Origin: SAR324 cluster bacterium
GTDB lineage: Bacteria > SAR324 > JACQKK01
Direction: 5' to 3'
NCBI GenBank assembly: GCA_022572825.1
Contig: JACZVE010000127.1
Coordinates: 1 to 8,034, forward strand
Length of the DNA stretch: 8,034 nt
Of the stretch, positions 1-6,749 are shown one piece after another. The stretch's first letter is position 1. Each line of letters opens with the position of its first letter. The notes below the pieces were generated by a model, which had not been told where the DNA came from, did no database searches, and was given only the letters and a program-made list of their open reading frames with translations. The translations under genes were made by a program, and so were the position numbers.

Positions 1-2
1 TG

Positions 3-116
3 ACCGCACTTTCGCTGGCGCTGACCGAGTCGACGGGCAGCGGCTCCGGCATCGTCCGGGTCAAGGTCAGCCCCGGCGAAGGCCCGCCCCGGGCGCCGGA
101 GAAATACGCCTCGTGA
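3..116 (+). CDS. 3' end of probable molybdopterin oxidoreductase catalytic subunit (partial)
   Basis: An open frame runs from the left edge of the window to a TGA at 114-116, giving 37 residues that end in APEKYAS. The tail has an alternating hydrophobic/basic strand (GIVRVKVSP), as is common at the end of the molybdopterin-dinucleotide-binding domain in DMSO-reductase-family enzymes, but it is too short for recognition from sequence alone. The main argument is context. The TGA overlaps the GTG start of the iron-sulfur/anchor gene in a GTGA junction, which implies translational coupling, and in DMSO reductase-type operons the gene immediately before the iron-sulfur subunit is the catalytic molybdoprotein. 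If that is right, this is the subunit that binds the bis-MGD cofactor and reduces or oxidises the substrate. Which substrate cannot be told here. It could also be another subunit or a maturation protein of the same operon. Confidence 0.5.
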   Translation, partial: TALSLALTESTGSGSGIVRVKVSPGEGPPRAPEKYAS

Positions 117-1846
117 ACCAGGTTTCGGGCCAAAAATGGGGCATGGTGATCGACATCAACCGGTGCGTCGGCTGCCAGACCTGCACCATCGCCTGCAAGA
201 TGGAAAACGGGCTGCCGCCGGGTACCCTTTGGCGCACGGTACTGGACCTGGAAAGCGGAACGTTCCCGGAGGTGGATCGCACCTTTTTCCCCCTGACCTG
301 TATGCATTGCGCCGATCCGCCTTGCTACGATGCCTGCCCGACTACCGCCACCAAGGTGCGCCCCGACGGGATCGTCTGGATCGACGACGACCTCTGCATC
401 GGCTGCGGCTCCTGCGTGGTGGCATGCCCCTATCAGGCACGGCATCCGGTCTCCAGCGAGCGTTACTATTTCGGGGAGGCGAGCCCACCGGAGGCGATGA
501 TCTACGATCCTGGTCGCGTGGGCATCTGCACCAAATGCCATTTTTGCTTTCACAAGTTCGACGACGCCCCGGAAGGCGTCATCCCTGGCGAGCATCAGCA
601 GTATACCCCCGTCTGCGCCTCCTCCTGCATCGCCGACGCCATCCGCTTCGGCGATCTGGACGACCCGCAGAGCACGATCTCCAGGATGATCGCGCAGCAG
701 GGCGGAGCCGTGCGCATGCTGGAGCACCTGGACACCGCCCCGTCCGTGTACCACCTCAATCCCCCTGCCATTGCCCCCCGCGCGCCGCAGCTTCAGCACA
801 CCTGGCACGGACTGGCCGCCGCCAACTTCTTCTGCGGCCCCACCGGCGCGGGGCTGTACCTGCTGGCGGTGGTGTTCGGCTGGTTGCAGGGTACCACCGC
901 AGCGCTGATCGACCCTGGCGATCCGCTCGGCTCGCTGGCGGGGATTTCGCTTTCCGCGCTGAATCCGCACCACTGGGCAGGGCTGCTGGGCCCGGCGCTG
1001 GTGCTCGCGGGGCTGCTGTCGGTCGCAGCGGAGGCCGGCCGGCCGCTGCGGGGCTTCAATGTGTTGCGTAACCTGCGCCGCTCCTGGATGTCGCGCGAGT
1101 CTGCCTTCGCGATGGTTTTCATGGCGCTGGCACTGCTGGATACGCTGTTCTGGCAGAGTCCGCCGGTGCAGGCGGTGGCCGCATCCGCGGGGCTGGGCGT
1201 CATGCTCTCCCAGGGCCTGATCCTTTCCAAGGCTAAGGGCGTGCCGGCCTGGAACGTGGCGATCATGCCGCTGTACTTCATCAGCTCCGGGCTGGCTTTC
1301 GGCTGTGGCGTCCTGCTGGTGCTGGCCGGTCTGCTGGGAGAGCGCTTTCCCCCGCCATCGGCCTGGCTGGCAGTGGCCATCATGCTGTTGCTGGCCGACC
1401 TGGCAGTGTGGCTGCGCTATCTGGCAACGCCCGCGCGAACAGCCACCTTTGCCCACTCCGTCGCCGTGCTGCGGCGGCGATGCTACCAGGTGGGTATCGT
1501 CGCTGTGGGCCACCTGCTGCCGGTAGCGTTACTGGCGTTGGCTTTTTTCTTCCCCGCAGCACGATTGGCCGTGATGGTGGCCGCGGGTGGTCTGATCCTG
1601 GCAGGCGGGCTGATTGCCCGCATTGCCTTGATCAGAAAAGCCGCCTACCTGGTGGATCTGTTCGACCGATTTGGGATTCTTCCCGCCCGCGGCAGTGCGA
1701 GCGGTCGCTGCGCACGGCGCCCGTATGGGCTGGGCGGCGCGAGGTGGGCGCAAGCTCGCAGTCTGGCCTCGCCGGGCGAATGTTCGCGGTACGAGCGCAA
1801 TGATCGCCCGCCGCATACCCCGCACGTGGCGCAGCACTGGCGTTAA
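113..1846 (+). CDS. Fused DmsB-DmsC-type subunit: four-cluster ferredoxin plus membrane anchor
   Basis: This 577-residue protein joins two subunits that are usually separate. Residues 1-215 are a DmsB-like electron-transfer module with four cysteine groups: C18/C21/C24/C28, C63/C66/C71/C75, C95/C98/C101/C105 and C142/C145/C168/C172, enough for four [4Fe-4S] clusters. C139 is an extra cysteine. Residues 238-507 form about eight hydrophobic helices (near 238-258, 286-305, 331-347, 353-373, 381-408, 417-437, 458-482, 484-507) of the DmsC/NrfD-like anchor, which exchanges electrons with quinone. A SWMSRE segment (324-329) before helix 3 is typical of DmsC. No signal peptide is visible, so the iron-sulfur part is probably cytoplasmic unless it is exported with a Tat-bearing partner. 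The GTG start overlaps the previous gene's stop by four bases; the MNQVSG-WGMVID beginning matches the family. The last 50 or so residues are Arg-rich and not membrane-like. Members of this group include DMSO, sulfite (Soe), thiosulfate/polysulfide and phenylacetyl-CoA oxidoreductases. The family is secure, the substrate is not. Confidence 0.9.
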   Translation: MNQVSGQKWGMVIDINRCVGCQTCTIACKMENGLPPGTLWRTVLDLESGTFPEVDRTFFPLTCMHCADPPCYDACPTTATKVRPDGIVWIDDDLCIGCGSCVVACPYQARHPVSSERYYFGEASPPEAMIYDPGRVGICTKCHFCFHKFDDAPEGVIPGEHQQYTPVCASSCIADAIRFGDLDDPQSTISRMIAQQGGAVRMLEHLDTAPSVYHLNPPAIAPRAPQLQHTWHGLAAANFFCGPTGAGLYLLAVVFGWLQGTTAALIDPGDPLGSLAGISLSALNPHHWAGLLGPALVLAGLLSVAAEAGRPLRGFNVLRNLRRSWMSRESAFAMVFMALALLDTLFWQSPPVQAVAASAGLGVMLSQGLILSKAKGVPAWNVAIMPLYFISSGLAFGCGVLLVLAGLLGERFPPPSAWLAVAIMLLLADLAVWLRYLATPARTATFAHSVAVLRRRCYQVGIVAVGHLLPVALLALAFFFPAARLAVMVAAGGLILAGGLIARIALIRKAAYLVDLFDRFGILPARGSASGRCARRPYGLGGARWAQARSLASPGECSRYERNDRPPHTPHVAQHWR

Positions 1847-1899
1847 GCGCAATTCTTCAATGGAGCGGTTCCATCTCTAGTACCTCCTCGACCGTTCGC

Positions 1900-2574
1900 A
1901 TGAGCTACCCGGTCAACCCCTCGCGCGTCAGCCCCGTGTCGGGTCAGACCCTCCTCGAGGACAGCGTCAGCAGCGTAATTCAGGGGGTCGGCCTGCTGCT
2001 CAGCACGGTTGGAATTACGGTGCTCATCGTTGTCTCCGCCAGCATCGGGAACGCCTGGCATATCGTCAGTTCCAGCGTCTACGGCGCGACCTTGCTGCTG
2101 CTCTATGGAACCTCGGCCCTCTACCATCGAACGCGTCACCCGCGGCGCAAGCAGGTGCTCAAGATCGTCGATCATGCATCGATCTTCCTGCTCATCGCCG
2201 GCACCTATACGCCCTTTACCCTGGTGTCCCTGAATGGGGGATGGGGCTGGAGCCTGTTCGGGACGGTGTGGGGGTTGGCGGTGCTGGGGATCGTCTGGAA
2301 ACCGTTTGCCGTCAATCGATACGAGTTGGCGTCAACACTGATATACCTCGCGATGGGGTGGTTGGTGCTGATCGCCATTTACCCTTTGGTGAAAGCACTG
2401 CCCGCCTTCGGGATCCTCTGGCTGGTGTTGGGCGGACTGGCCTTCAGCGTCGGCACCCTGTTTTTCCTTTCGCCGCGGATTCCCTTCAATCATGCGGTGT
2501 GGCAAGTGTTTGTGCTGACGGGCTGCATCTGTCACTATTTCGCGATCATGTTCTACGTTCTGCCTTGGGCGTGA
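1900..2574 (+). CDS. trhA: TrhA / hemolysin III family membrane protein (PAQR superfamily)
   Basis: This 224-residue protein has seven hydrophobic segments and the hallmark motifs of the hemolysin III/YqfA (TrhA) branch of the PAQR superfamily: S-x3-H in the SALYHR segment near residues 71-76, DHASIFLLIAGTYTPF near 87-102, and a late H-x3-W plus H pair in NHAVWQVF and CHYFAI near 198-215. The conserved Ser, Asp and three His residues correspond to the zinc-binding site of PAQR proteins, which suggests a metal-dependent membrane hydrolase fold. In bacteria the family has been tied to membrane-lipid homeostasis, and direct hemolytic activity is doubtful for most members. Length matches the family (about 205-225). 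ATG 1900 is the first start codon in frame. No good Shine-Dalgarno sequence precedes it, so expression may depend on the upstream gene, whose stop lies 53 bases before. The next gene, recQ, follows in the same direction. Confidence 0.93.
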   Translation: MSYPVNPSRVSPVSGQTLLEDSVSSVIQGVGLLLSTVGITVLIVVSASIGNAWHIVSSSVYGATLLLLYGTSALYHRTRHPRRKQVLKIVDHASIFLLIAGTYTPFTLVSLNGGWGWSLFGTVWGLAVLGIVWKPFAVNRYELASTLIYLAMGWLVLIAIYPLVKALPAFGILWLVLGGLAFSVGTLFFLSPRIPFNHAVWQVFVLTGCICHYFAIMFYVLPWA

Positions 2575-2691
2575 CCGGCGACAGAGCAGGCCGGAGGCGA
2601 GTCCCCACGCCCGGTGCCGGTTCTACCCGATACTCGCGCCGGCACGGCTGCGTCGGCGCCCATCACCGAACCCATCCAGCACCGGCCCCTC

Positions 2692-4233
2692 ATGGCGGAT
2701 GCACAATCGCCCATCAGCACCTTGCGGAAGCGCTTCGGCTTGCAGGCGTTCCGCAAGGGACAGTGGGAAATACTGAACTCAGTGCTCGCCGGCCAGGACA
2801 CATTGGCCATCATGCCCACCGGGGGCGGCAAGTCCCTTTGTTACCAATTGCCCGCCCTGGTGAAAGATGGCCTGGTGCTCGTGGTTTCCCCGCTTATTTC
2901 CCTCATGAACGATCAGGTGGCGGCACTGAGAAAGCTTGGGATTCCCGCCGGATGCATTCATTCCGGCCAGTCCCAGCCGGAAAAAAAGGCGATATTCGCC
3001 GAAATCGAGACCAGCCCCTCCTTTCTCCTCTATTTATCTCCGGAGCGCGTGCAGAAGGCGGGTTTCGCCGGCTGGATCGGGGAGCGGAAACTGACGTTGT
3101 TCGCCATCGACGAGGCACACTGCATCTCCGTTTGGGGCCACGACTTCCGCCGGGACTATTCGCGCCTGGAGCTGCTGCGTCAGTTGCGCCCGGACGTGCC
3201 GATGCTGGCCTTGACCGCGACGGCGACCCCCCAGGTGATCACGGACGTCTCGACCCGCCTGAATCTGCGCAACCCACAAAAACACATCCATGGTTTTTAC
3301 CGCCCCAACCTGTATTATCAAGTGGTTGCCTGCGAGGACGAGACGCACAAGCTGGTGATTTTGAGACAGGCGCTCCGGCAGAATCCCGTCGGCCGGGTGA
3401 TCGTATACTGCGGCACGCGGAAGGGCTGCGAGGAGCTCGCCGGTTGGCTGGCGCCGGACTTCCCGGGAACAGGTTATTACCACGCAGGGCTCAGCGCCGA
3501 ACAGCGCAGCGGTATCCAGCAGGACTTTGCCGAGGGGCGCATCCGCATCCTGACGGCAACCAATGCGTTCGGCATGGGCATCGACCATCCCGATGTGCGC
3601 CTGGTGGTGCACTTTCAAATTCCCGGCAATCTGGAATCGTATTATCAGGAAATCGGCAGGGCCGGCCGGGACGGGGAAGACTCCACCTGTTTGCTGCTCT
3701 ACCTGCGGAAAGACAAGGGCCTGCAGTCCTATTTCATACGCGAATCCGATGCGCCCGCGGAGGTCATCCGTTACCGCTGGAGCGCTCTGAACACGATGAT
3801 CCAGTACGCCGAAGGCGGCGAGTGCCGGCACGAGGAGATACTCGCCTATTTCCAAGACGTGCAAAGAATTCACGGATGCGGCCACTGCGATATTTGCGCG
3901 CCCGCGTCCACCCGTGCGATTCAGGTGGCGGGCCTGGCGAAAAAACCGCAGAGAGCGAAGCGCCAAAGACGTTCATCGCGCAATGCGATGCTCGACGCCT
4001 CTCTCACGCCGCACGTGCAGCACCGCATGGAAGTCCTCCGTGCCTGGCGCAAAGCATATGCACGGGAAAACGATATTGCGGCGTTTATGGTGTTCAGCAA
4101 TAAAACATTGAATGACATTTGTCTCAGGAATCCCCGGACAAGGGACGAATTGTTGGAGGTCTACGGGATGGGTGGGCGCAAGATCGAAAGGTTCGGAAAT
4201 GAACTTCTGGGGGAACTGAGCACGGTTCACTAA
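2692..4233 (+). CDS. recQ: Short RecQ-family ATP-dependent DNA helicase
   Basis: RecQ enzymes unwind DNA 3' to 5' during recombination and fork repair. All helicase motifs are present in this 513-residue protein: Walker A MPTGGGKS (41-48), SPLISLMNDQV (66-76), DEAH followed by the RecQ aromatic loop CISVWGHDF (140-152), LTATATP (174-180), and in the second RecA-like domain VYCGTRKG, ATNAFGMGID (289-298) and QEIGRAGRDG (319-328). A zinc site follows (C378, C396, C399, C402). Residues about 438-510 form an HRDC domain, ending in a YGMGGRKIERFG helix. Only about 35 basic residues separate the zinc site from HRDC, so the winged-helix (RQC) domain of the 609-residue E. coli enzyme is absent. The usual Gln of the aromatic loop is Val147. 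I chose ATG 2692 because RecQ homology starts right after it; an in-frame GTG at 2614 would add 26 unlike residues. Neither start has a well-spaced Shine-Dalgarno sequence. Confidence 0.93.
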   Translation: MADAQSPISTLRKRFGLQAFRKGQWEILNSVLAGQDTLAIMPTGGGKSLCYQLPALVKDGLVLVVSPLISLMNDQVAALRKLGIPAGCIHSGQSQPEKKAIFAEIETSPSFLLYLSPERVQKAGFAGWIGERKLTLFAIDEAHCISVWGHDFRRDYSRLELLRQLRPDVPMLALTATATPQVITDVSTRLNLRNPQKHIHGFYRPNLYYQVVACEDETHKLVILRQALRQNPVGRVIVYCGTRKGCEELAGWLAPDFPGTGYYHAGLSAEQRSGIQQDFAEGRIRILTATNAFGMGIDHPDVRLVVHFQIPGNLESYYQEIGRAGRDGEDSTCLLLYLRKDKGLQSYFIRESDAPAEVIRYRWSALNTMIQYAEGGECRHEEILAYFQDVQRIHGCGHCDICAPASTRAIQVAGLAKKPQRAKRQRRSSRNAMLDASLTPHVQHRMEVLRAWRKAYARENDIAAFMVFSNKTLNDICLRNPRTRDELLEVYGMGGRKIERFGNELLGELSTVH

Positions 4234-4328
4234 AGGCCGGTGTATTCCAGGGCACCCCATTTCGCGGGTAGGGTTCCTCGACTCATCATTCAGCAATCAG
4301 GACGGCTTGCACTGAGGCCTGCACTGCC
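4234..4328. other. recQ-hisS intergenic spacer
   Basis: These 95 bases hold no recognisable terminator (no stem followed by a T-run) and no confident sigma-70 promoter. A weak GAGG at 4314-4317 lies 11 bases before the hisS ATG and may serve as its ribosome binding site. Confidence 0.4.
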
Positions 4329-5606
4329 ATGACCATCAGCCTGCAACCAGTACGGGGCACCCGGGATTTCTATCCGGCCGAGTTGCGGCTGCGGAACTGG
4401 CTGTTCGACATCTGGCGTGAGAGCTCGCGCCAGTTCGGCTTCGAGGAGTACGACGCGTGTGTGCTGGAGCACGAGGAACTGTACGTGCGCAAGGCGGGCG
4501 AGGAGATCACCGAGCAACTCTACTCGTTCGAAGACAAAGGCGGGCGCCGCATCGCGCTGCGGCCGGAGATGACCCCGACCCTGGCCCGGTTGATCCTGCA
4601 GCGCAAGAACGCCCTCACCTTTCCCCTCAAGTGGTTCACCGTCGCCCAGTGCTTTCGCTACGAGCGCATGACACGCGGCCGCAGGCGAGAGCACTACCAG
4701 TGGAACGCGGACGTGATCGGCCAGTCCCGTCTGGTGGCCGAGGTGGAGGTGCTCTCGGTATTGATCCTATCGCTGGAAAAGATGGGGCTGAGCCCTTCCC
4801 GCGTCCAGGTGCACCTGAACGACCGCCGTATACTGGGCTCGGTGCTGGCACACCTTGGCGTGCCCGCGGAGCAGCACGTGGGGGTGATGGTGGTCATGGA
4901 CAAACGGGACAAGCTGGCGCCGGAGGCGTTGGAGCGGCAGTTGGCGGAGCAGGGGCTCGGCAAAGGCCAGATCGACGGCCTGAACGAGCTGCTGCGCATG
5001 GACACCCTGGAGCAGGTGCAGGGCCGCCTGGGCAAGACCGCGGCCCTGCAGGAACTGCGGCAACTCCTGGATATGCTGGACGCCGTCGGATACGGCGGCT
5101 ACGCGCTGTTCGACATCACCGTGGTGCGGGGCCTGTCGTACTACACGGGAACCGTCTTCGAAATCCGCGATACGGGCGTGAATCTGCGCGCCATCTGCGG
5201 CGGGGGGCGCTACGACTCGCTGCTGTCCGCCTTGGGAGGGGAGTCGATCCCCGCCATCGGCTTCGGCTTCGGCGATGTGGTGATTTTGGAGCTGCTGGCG
5301 GAGCTGGACCTGTTACCGGTGCTGTCCTCGCAGATCGATTATGCCGTGATCCCCTTCTCCGAGGCACAGGTGCCCCAGGCGCTCACCCTCAGCCAGGCTT
5401 TGCGCAAAGCGGGCCTGCGGGCAGATTCGGAATTTTCCTTCCGCAAGCTCAAGCGCGCCCTGCAGCGCGCGGACGAGATCGGGGCGCGCAAGGCCGTGCT
5501 GCTGATGCCCGATGAGCTGGCCAGGGGCGAAGTGGTGCTCCGGGATATGGCGCGGCGCGAGGAACGCCGCATGGCCATGAGCGAGTTTCTCGCGAATCCA
5601 GGCTAG
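4329..5606 (+). CDS. hisS: Histidyl-tRNA synthetase, organelle-like type
   Basis: This class II synthetase (425 residues) would charge tRNA-His with histidine using ATP in the cytoplasm. Seen in order: PVRGTRDFYP at the N-terminus (7-16); LRPEMTPTLARL (77-88); motif 2 FRYERMTRGRRREHYQWN (109-126); the histidine-binding motif RGLSYYTGTVFE (267-278); motif 3 GGGRYDSLLSALGG with PAIGFGFG (291-315); and an anticodon-binding domain at about 337-423 with RADEIGARKAVLL. The intact histidine motif and C-terminal domain argue against HisZ, the inactive paralogue that regulates ATP phosphoribosyltransferase. In ordinary bacterial HisRS the histidine motif reads RGLDYYTGT; here Asp is Ser. Together with the KWF-x-x-AQCFRYERMTRGRRREHYQWN run, this recalls plant plastid/mitochondrial HisRS as I remember it. 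The context (after recQ, not next to ispG or bamB) also differs from the usual gammaproteobacterial hisS locus, so it may be a second copy or a replacement. Confidence 0.92.
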   Translation: MTISLQPVRGTRDFYPAELRLRNWLFDIWRESSRQFGFEEYDACVLEHEELYVRKAGEEITEQLYSFEDKGGRRIALRPEMTPTLARLILQRKNALTFPLKWFTVAQCFRYERMTRGRRREHYQWNADVIGQSRLVAEVEVLSVLILSLEKMGLSPSRVQVHLNDRRILGSVLAHLGVPAEQHVGVMVVMDKRDKLAPEALERQLAEQGLGKGQIDGLNELLRMDTLEQVQGRLGKTAALQELRQLLDMLDAVGYGGYALFDITVVRGLSYYTGTVFEIRDTGVNLRAICGGGRYDSLLSALGGESIPAIGFGFGDVVILELLAELDLLPVLSSQIDYAVIPFSEAQVPQALTLSQALRKAGLRADSEFSFRKLKRALQRADEIGARKAVLLMPDELARGEVVLRDMARREERRMAMSEFLANPG

Positions 5607-5641
5607 CCAAAATACGACCTTATTGGATGCAGCCTAAAATG

Positions 5642-5672
5642 CAGCCACGGATAAACGGCGATAAACACCGAT
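5642..5672 (+). repeat. Outer left inverted-repeat arm of R1a
   Basis: This 31-base arm (begins CAGCCACGGATAAAC) is the imperfect reverse complement of the arm at 5789-5819: CAGCC, GATAAACG, GAT, AACAC and GAT blocks match across it. It also matches in direct orientation the inner arm at 5736-5766. With the right arm it bounds a palindrome-ended unit of about 178 bp, like a small MITE. No clear target-site duplication flanks it. No equivalent outer arm is visible before the second R1 copy. Confidence 0.7.
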
Positions 5673-5686
5673 CTAAATAGTACAAC

Positions 5687-5824
5687 TATGTCAGTTATGG
5701 AACGCCATGAGTGATTACAGATACTTACGAAATTGCAGCCACAGTTGAACACAGATTCATGCTGATCTAAGCCGTTGAAATTGTTTGTATCAGTGTTCAT
5801 CCGCGTTTATCGGCGGCTGAAACT
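5687..5824 (+). repeat. Dispersed repeat R1, first copy (R1a)
   Basis: These 138 bases recur in direct orientation at 7881-8018 without gaps. The first 58 bases (5687-5744) are identical and about 67 of the remaining 80 match by eye. Its 3' half contains a left arm (5736-5766, CAGCCACAG...GAACACAGAT) and an inverted right arm (5789-5819, ATCAGTGTTCATC...GGCTG) around a 22-base spacer, so it can form a long imperfect hairpin. Motifs of this type, as best I recall, occur scattered between genes of several GC-rich bacteria. It carries no coding capacity I can support, so I read it as a non-autonomous palindromic element. It occupies most of the gap between hisS and the hydrolase gene. Confidence 0.85.
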
Positions 5825-5831
5825 AACATTG

Positions 5832-5837
5832 TAGAAT
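5832..5837 (+). promoter_or_regulatory. Possible -10 box for the hydrolase gene
   Basis: TAGAAT at 5832-5837 matches five of six bases of the sigma-70 -10 consensus and sits just past the end of repeat R1a, 29 bases before the hydrolase ATG. No good -35 hexamer lies 16-18 bases upstream; the nearest T-rich stretch is inside the right arm of the repeat. The placement would give a short leader containing the ribosome binding site. Confidence 0.25.
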
Positions 5838-5854
5838 TAGGAGAACGGATAACC

Positions 5855-5860
5855 GGAGGA
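5855..5860 (+). promoter_or_regulatory. Strong ribosome binding site of the hydrolase gene
   Basis: GGAGGA, six bases before ATG 5867, is the clearest Shine-Dalgarno sequence in the window and fixes the start of the hydrolase. Confidence 0.8.
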
Positions 5861-5866
5861 GGGCAT

Positions 5867-6589
5867 ATGGCATCGTATGTACTTATACATGGCGCATGGC
5901 AAGGGGCTTCCACATGGGCCTTTGTCGAAGAGGGCCTGCGAACCAAAGGCCACAGCGTATTCGTTCCGACTCTTTCCGGGGCGGGCATCAGGCGGTATGA
6001 GCTGCGCTCCGATATAAACCCTGAAATTCATGTCAGGGATGTGTTGGGCGTACTGGAGTTCGAAAATCTGAAAGACGTCATCCTTGTCGGACACAGCTAC
6101 GGAGGCATGGTCATTACCGCTGTCGCCGAACTTGCAGCGGAACGCTTGTCGACCCTAGTCTATGTAGATGCCTTTGTTCCAGAGGACGGCCAGACCGCCT
6201 TTCAGTTTTTCCCGCCGTGGCTTCAAGACGCTCTCGACCGACAGGCCAATGAACTTGGGGACGGTTGGAGATTGCCGGGCTTCGAAGAGCGGCTTGATCT
6301 ATGGGCACTGAAGGAAGGACCTGCGCGGGATTTCGTCCGAACTAAGCTCTGCGATTTTCAAATGGCAGGTTTCAAAACGCCCGTAAAACTCCCGAAGCAC
6401 GCCGCTACGGGACTGAAGCGAGCATACGTTGCATGTACGGCCGACGGCTACAGGCTCCGGGAAGTATTCGGGCCGTTTGCCGCTCAAGCGCAAAAGGAGG
6501 GTTGGCCGTATGTAGACCTCCCCACCGGACACGACTGCCATGTCGAAGCGGCGGATGAGTGCGTTTCTTTCCTGCTGGGGTTGTCCTAG
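5867..6589 (+). CDS. Alpha/beta-fold hydrolase (esterase, salicylate-esterase/HNL-like family)
   Basis: This complete 240-residue alpha/beta hydrolase has the oxyanion-hole strand VLIHGAWQG (5-13), the nucleophile elbow VGHSYGGM (74-81, Ser77), a probable acid Asp193 in YVACTAD and the catalytic His222 in PTGHDCHVEA. The segment YVDAFVPEDGQ (99-109) and the N-terminal HGAW motif place it in the AB_hydrolase_6 group that includes plant salicylate/methyl-ester esterases and hydroxynitrile lyases, but bacterial members are mostly esterases of unknown substrate. The region after residue 110 forms the cap that sets specificity. No signal peptide is present, so it is cytoplasmic. It stands alone between repeat R1a and repeat R2a, with its own ribosome binding site and no co-directional partner. 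Codons such as TCG TAT GTA CTT ATA CAT at its start look less GC-biased than in hisS or recQ, which fits acquisition, although this was judged by eye. Confidence 0.88.
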   Translation: MASYVLIHGAWQGASTWAFVEEGLRTKGHSVFVPTLSGAGIRRYELRSDINPEIHVRDVLGVLEFENLKDVILVGHSYGGMVITAVAELAAERLSTLVYVDAFVPEDGQTAFQFFPPWLQDALDRQANELGDGWRLPGFEERLDLWALKEGPARDFVRTKLCDFQMAGFKTPVKLPKHAATGLKRAYVACTADGYRLREVFGPFAAQAQKEGWPYVDLPTGHDCHVEAADECVSFLLGLS

Positions 6590-6749
6590 GACAGACTTGT
6601 TTCGCGGCCTTGGAGGCAGGACGGCTTGTCGTCGTTTCCTCCGGCAACCCCTATCAGGCAAGAGCTTCGCGGCGTGGGACGAGCGCGGAGTGGGGGATGT
6701 GGGGCGAGGGCAGGGACTTTCTATCAGAATTCTCTCACCTACAGGCGCA
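6590..6749. other. Unassigned stretch between hydrolase and repeat R2a
   Basis: I see no gene, repeat or terminator that I can support here. Open frames cross it but give compositionally odd peptides with no family signature and no ribosome binding site. With R2a and the dioxygenase remnant it belongs to the 539-base stretch between the hydrolase stop and the antitoxin start that contains no intact gene. Confidence 0.4.

Noticed and set aside
136..1071. Long open frame in the alternate + frame inside the fused iron-sulfur gene
   Set aside because: Arg- and His-rich shadow of the cysteine-motif frame; no independent signals.
1861..1876. ATGGA/TCCAT hairpin after the fused subunit gene as a terminator
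   Set aside because: Five-base stem with no T-run behind it; too weak to call.
2614..2691. GTG 2614 as the recQ start
   Set aside because: The 26 added residues are Pro/Ala/Thr-rich and unlike RecQ N-termini, and GGAGG at 2593-2597 is 16 bases away from that GTG.
2241..4103. A very long + strand open frame (620 codons) across trhA and recQ
   Set aside because: It overlaps two well-recognised genes in another frame, its translation is Arg/Gly/Ala-rich without family motifs, and it is explained by high GC suppressing stops.
4329..5606. HisZ (ATP phosphoribosyltransferase regulatory subunit) as an alternative to HisRS
   Set aside because: The histidine-binding motif, motif 2 arginines, motif 3 and the C-terminal anticodon-binding domain are all present; HisZ lacks the last and has decayed motifs.
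5603..5800. Minus-strand open frames beginning MNTDTNNFN in both R1 copies
   Set aside because: They arise from the repeat itself, differ in length and C-terminus between copies, lack ribosome binding sites and share no protein-like conservation beyond the DNA identity.
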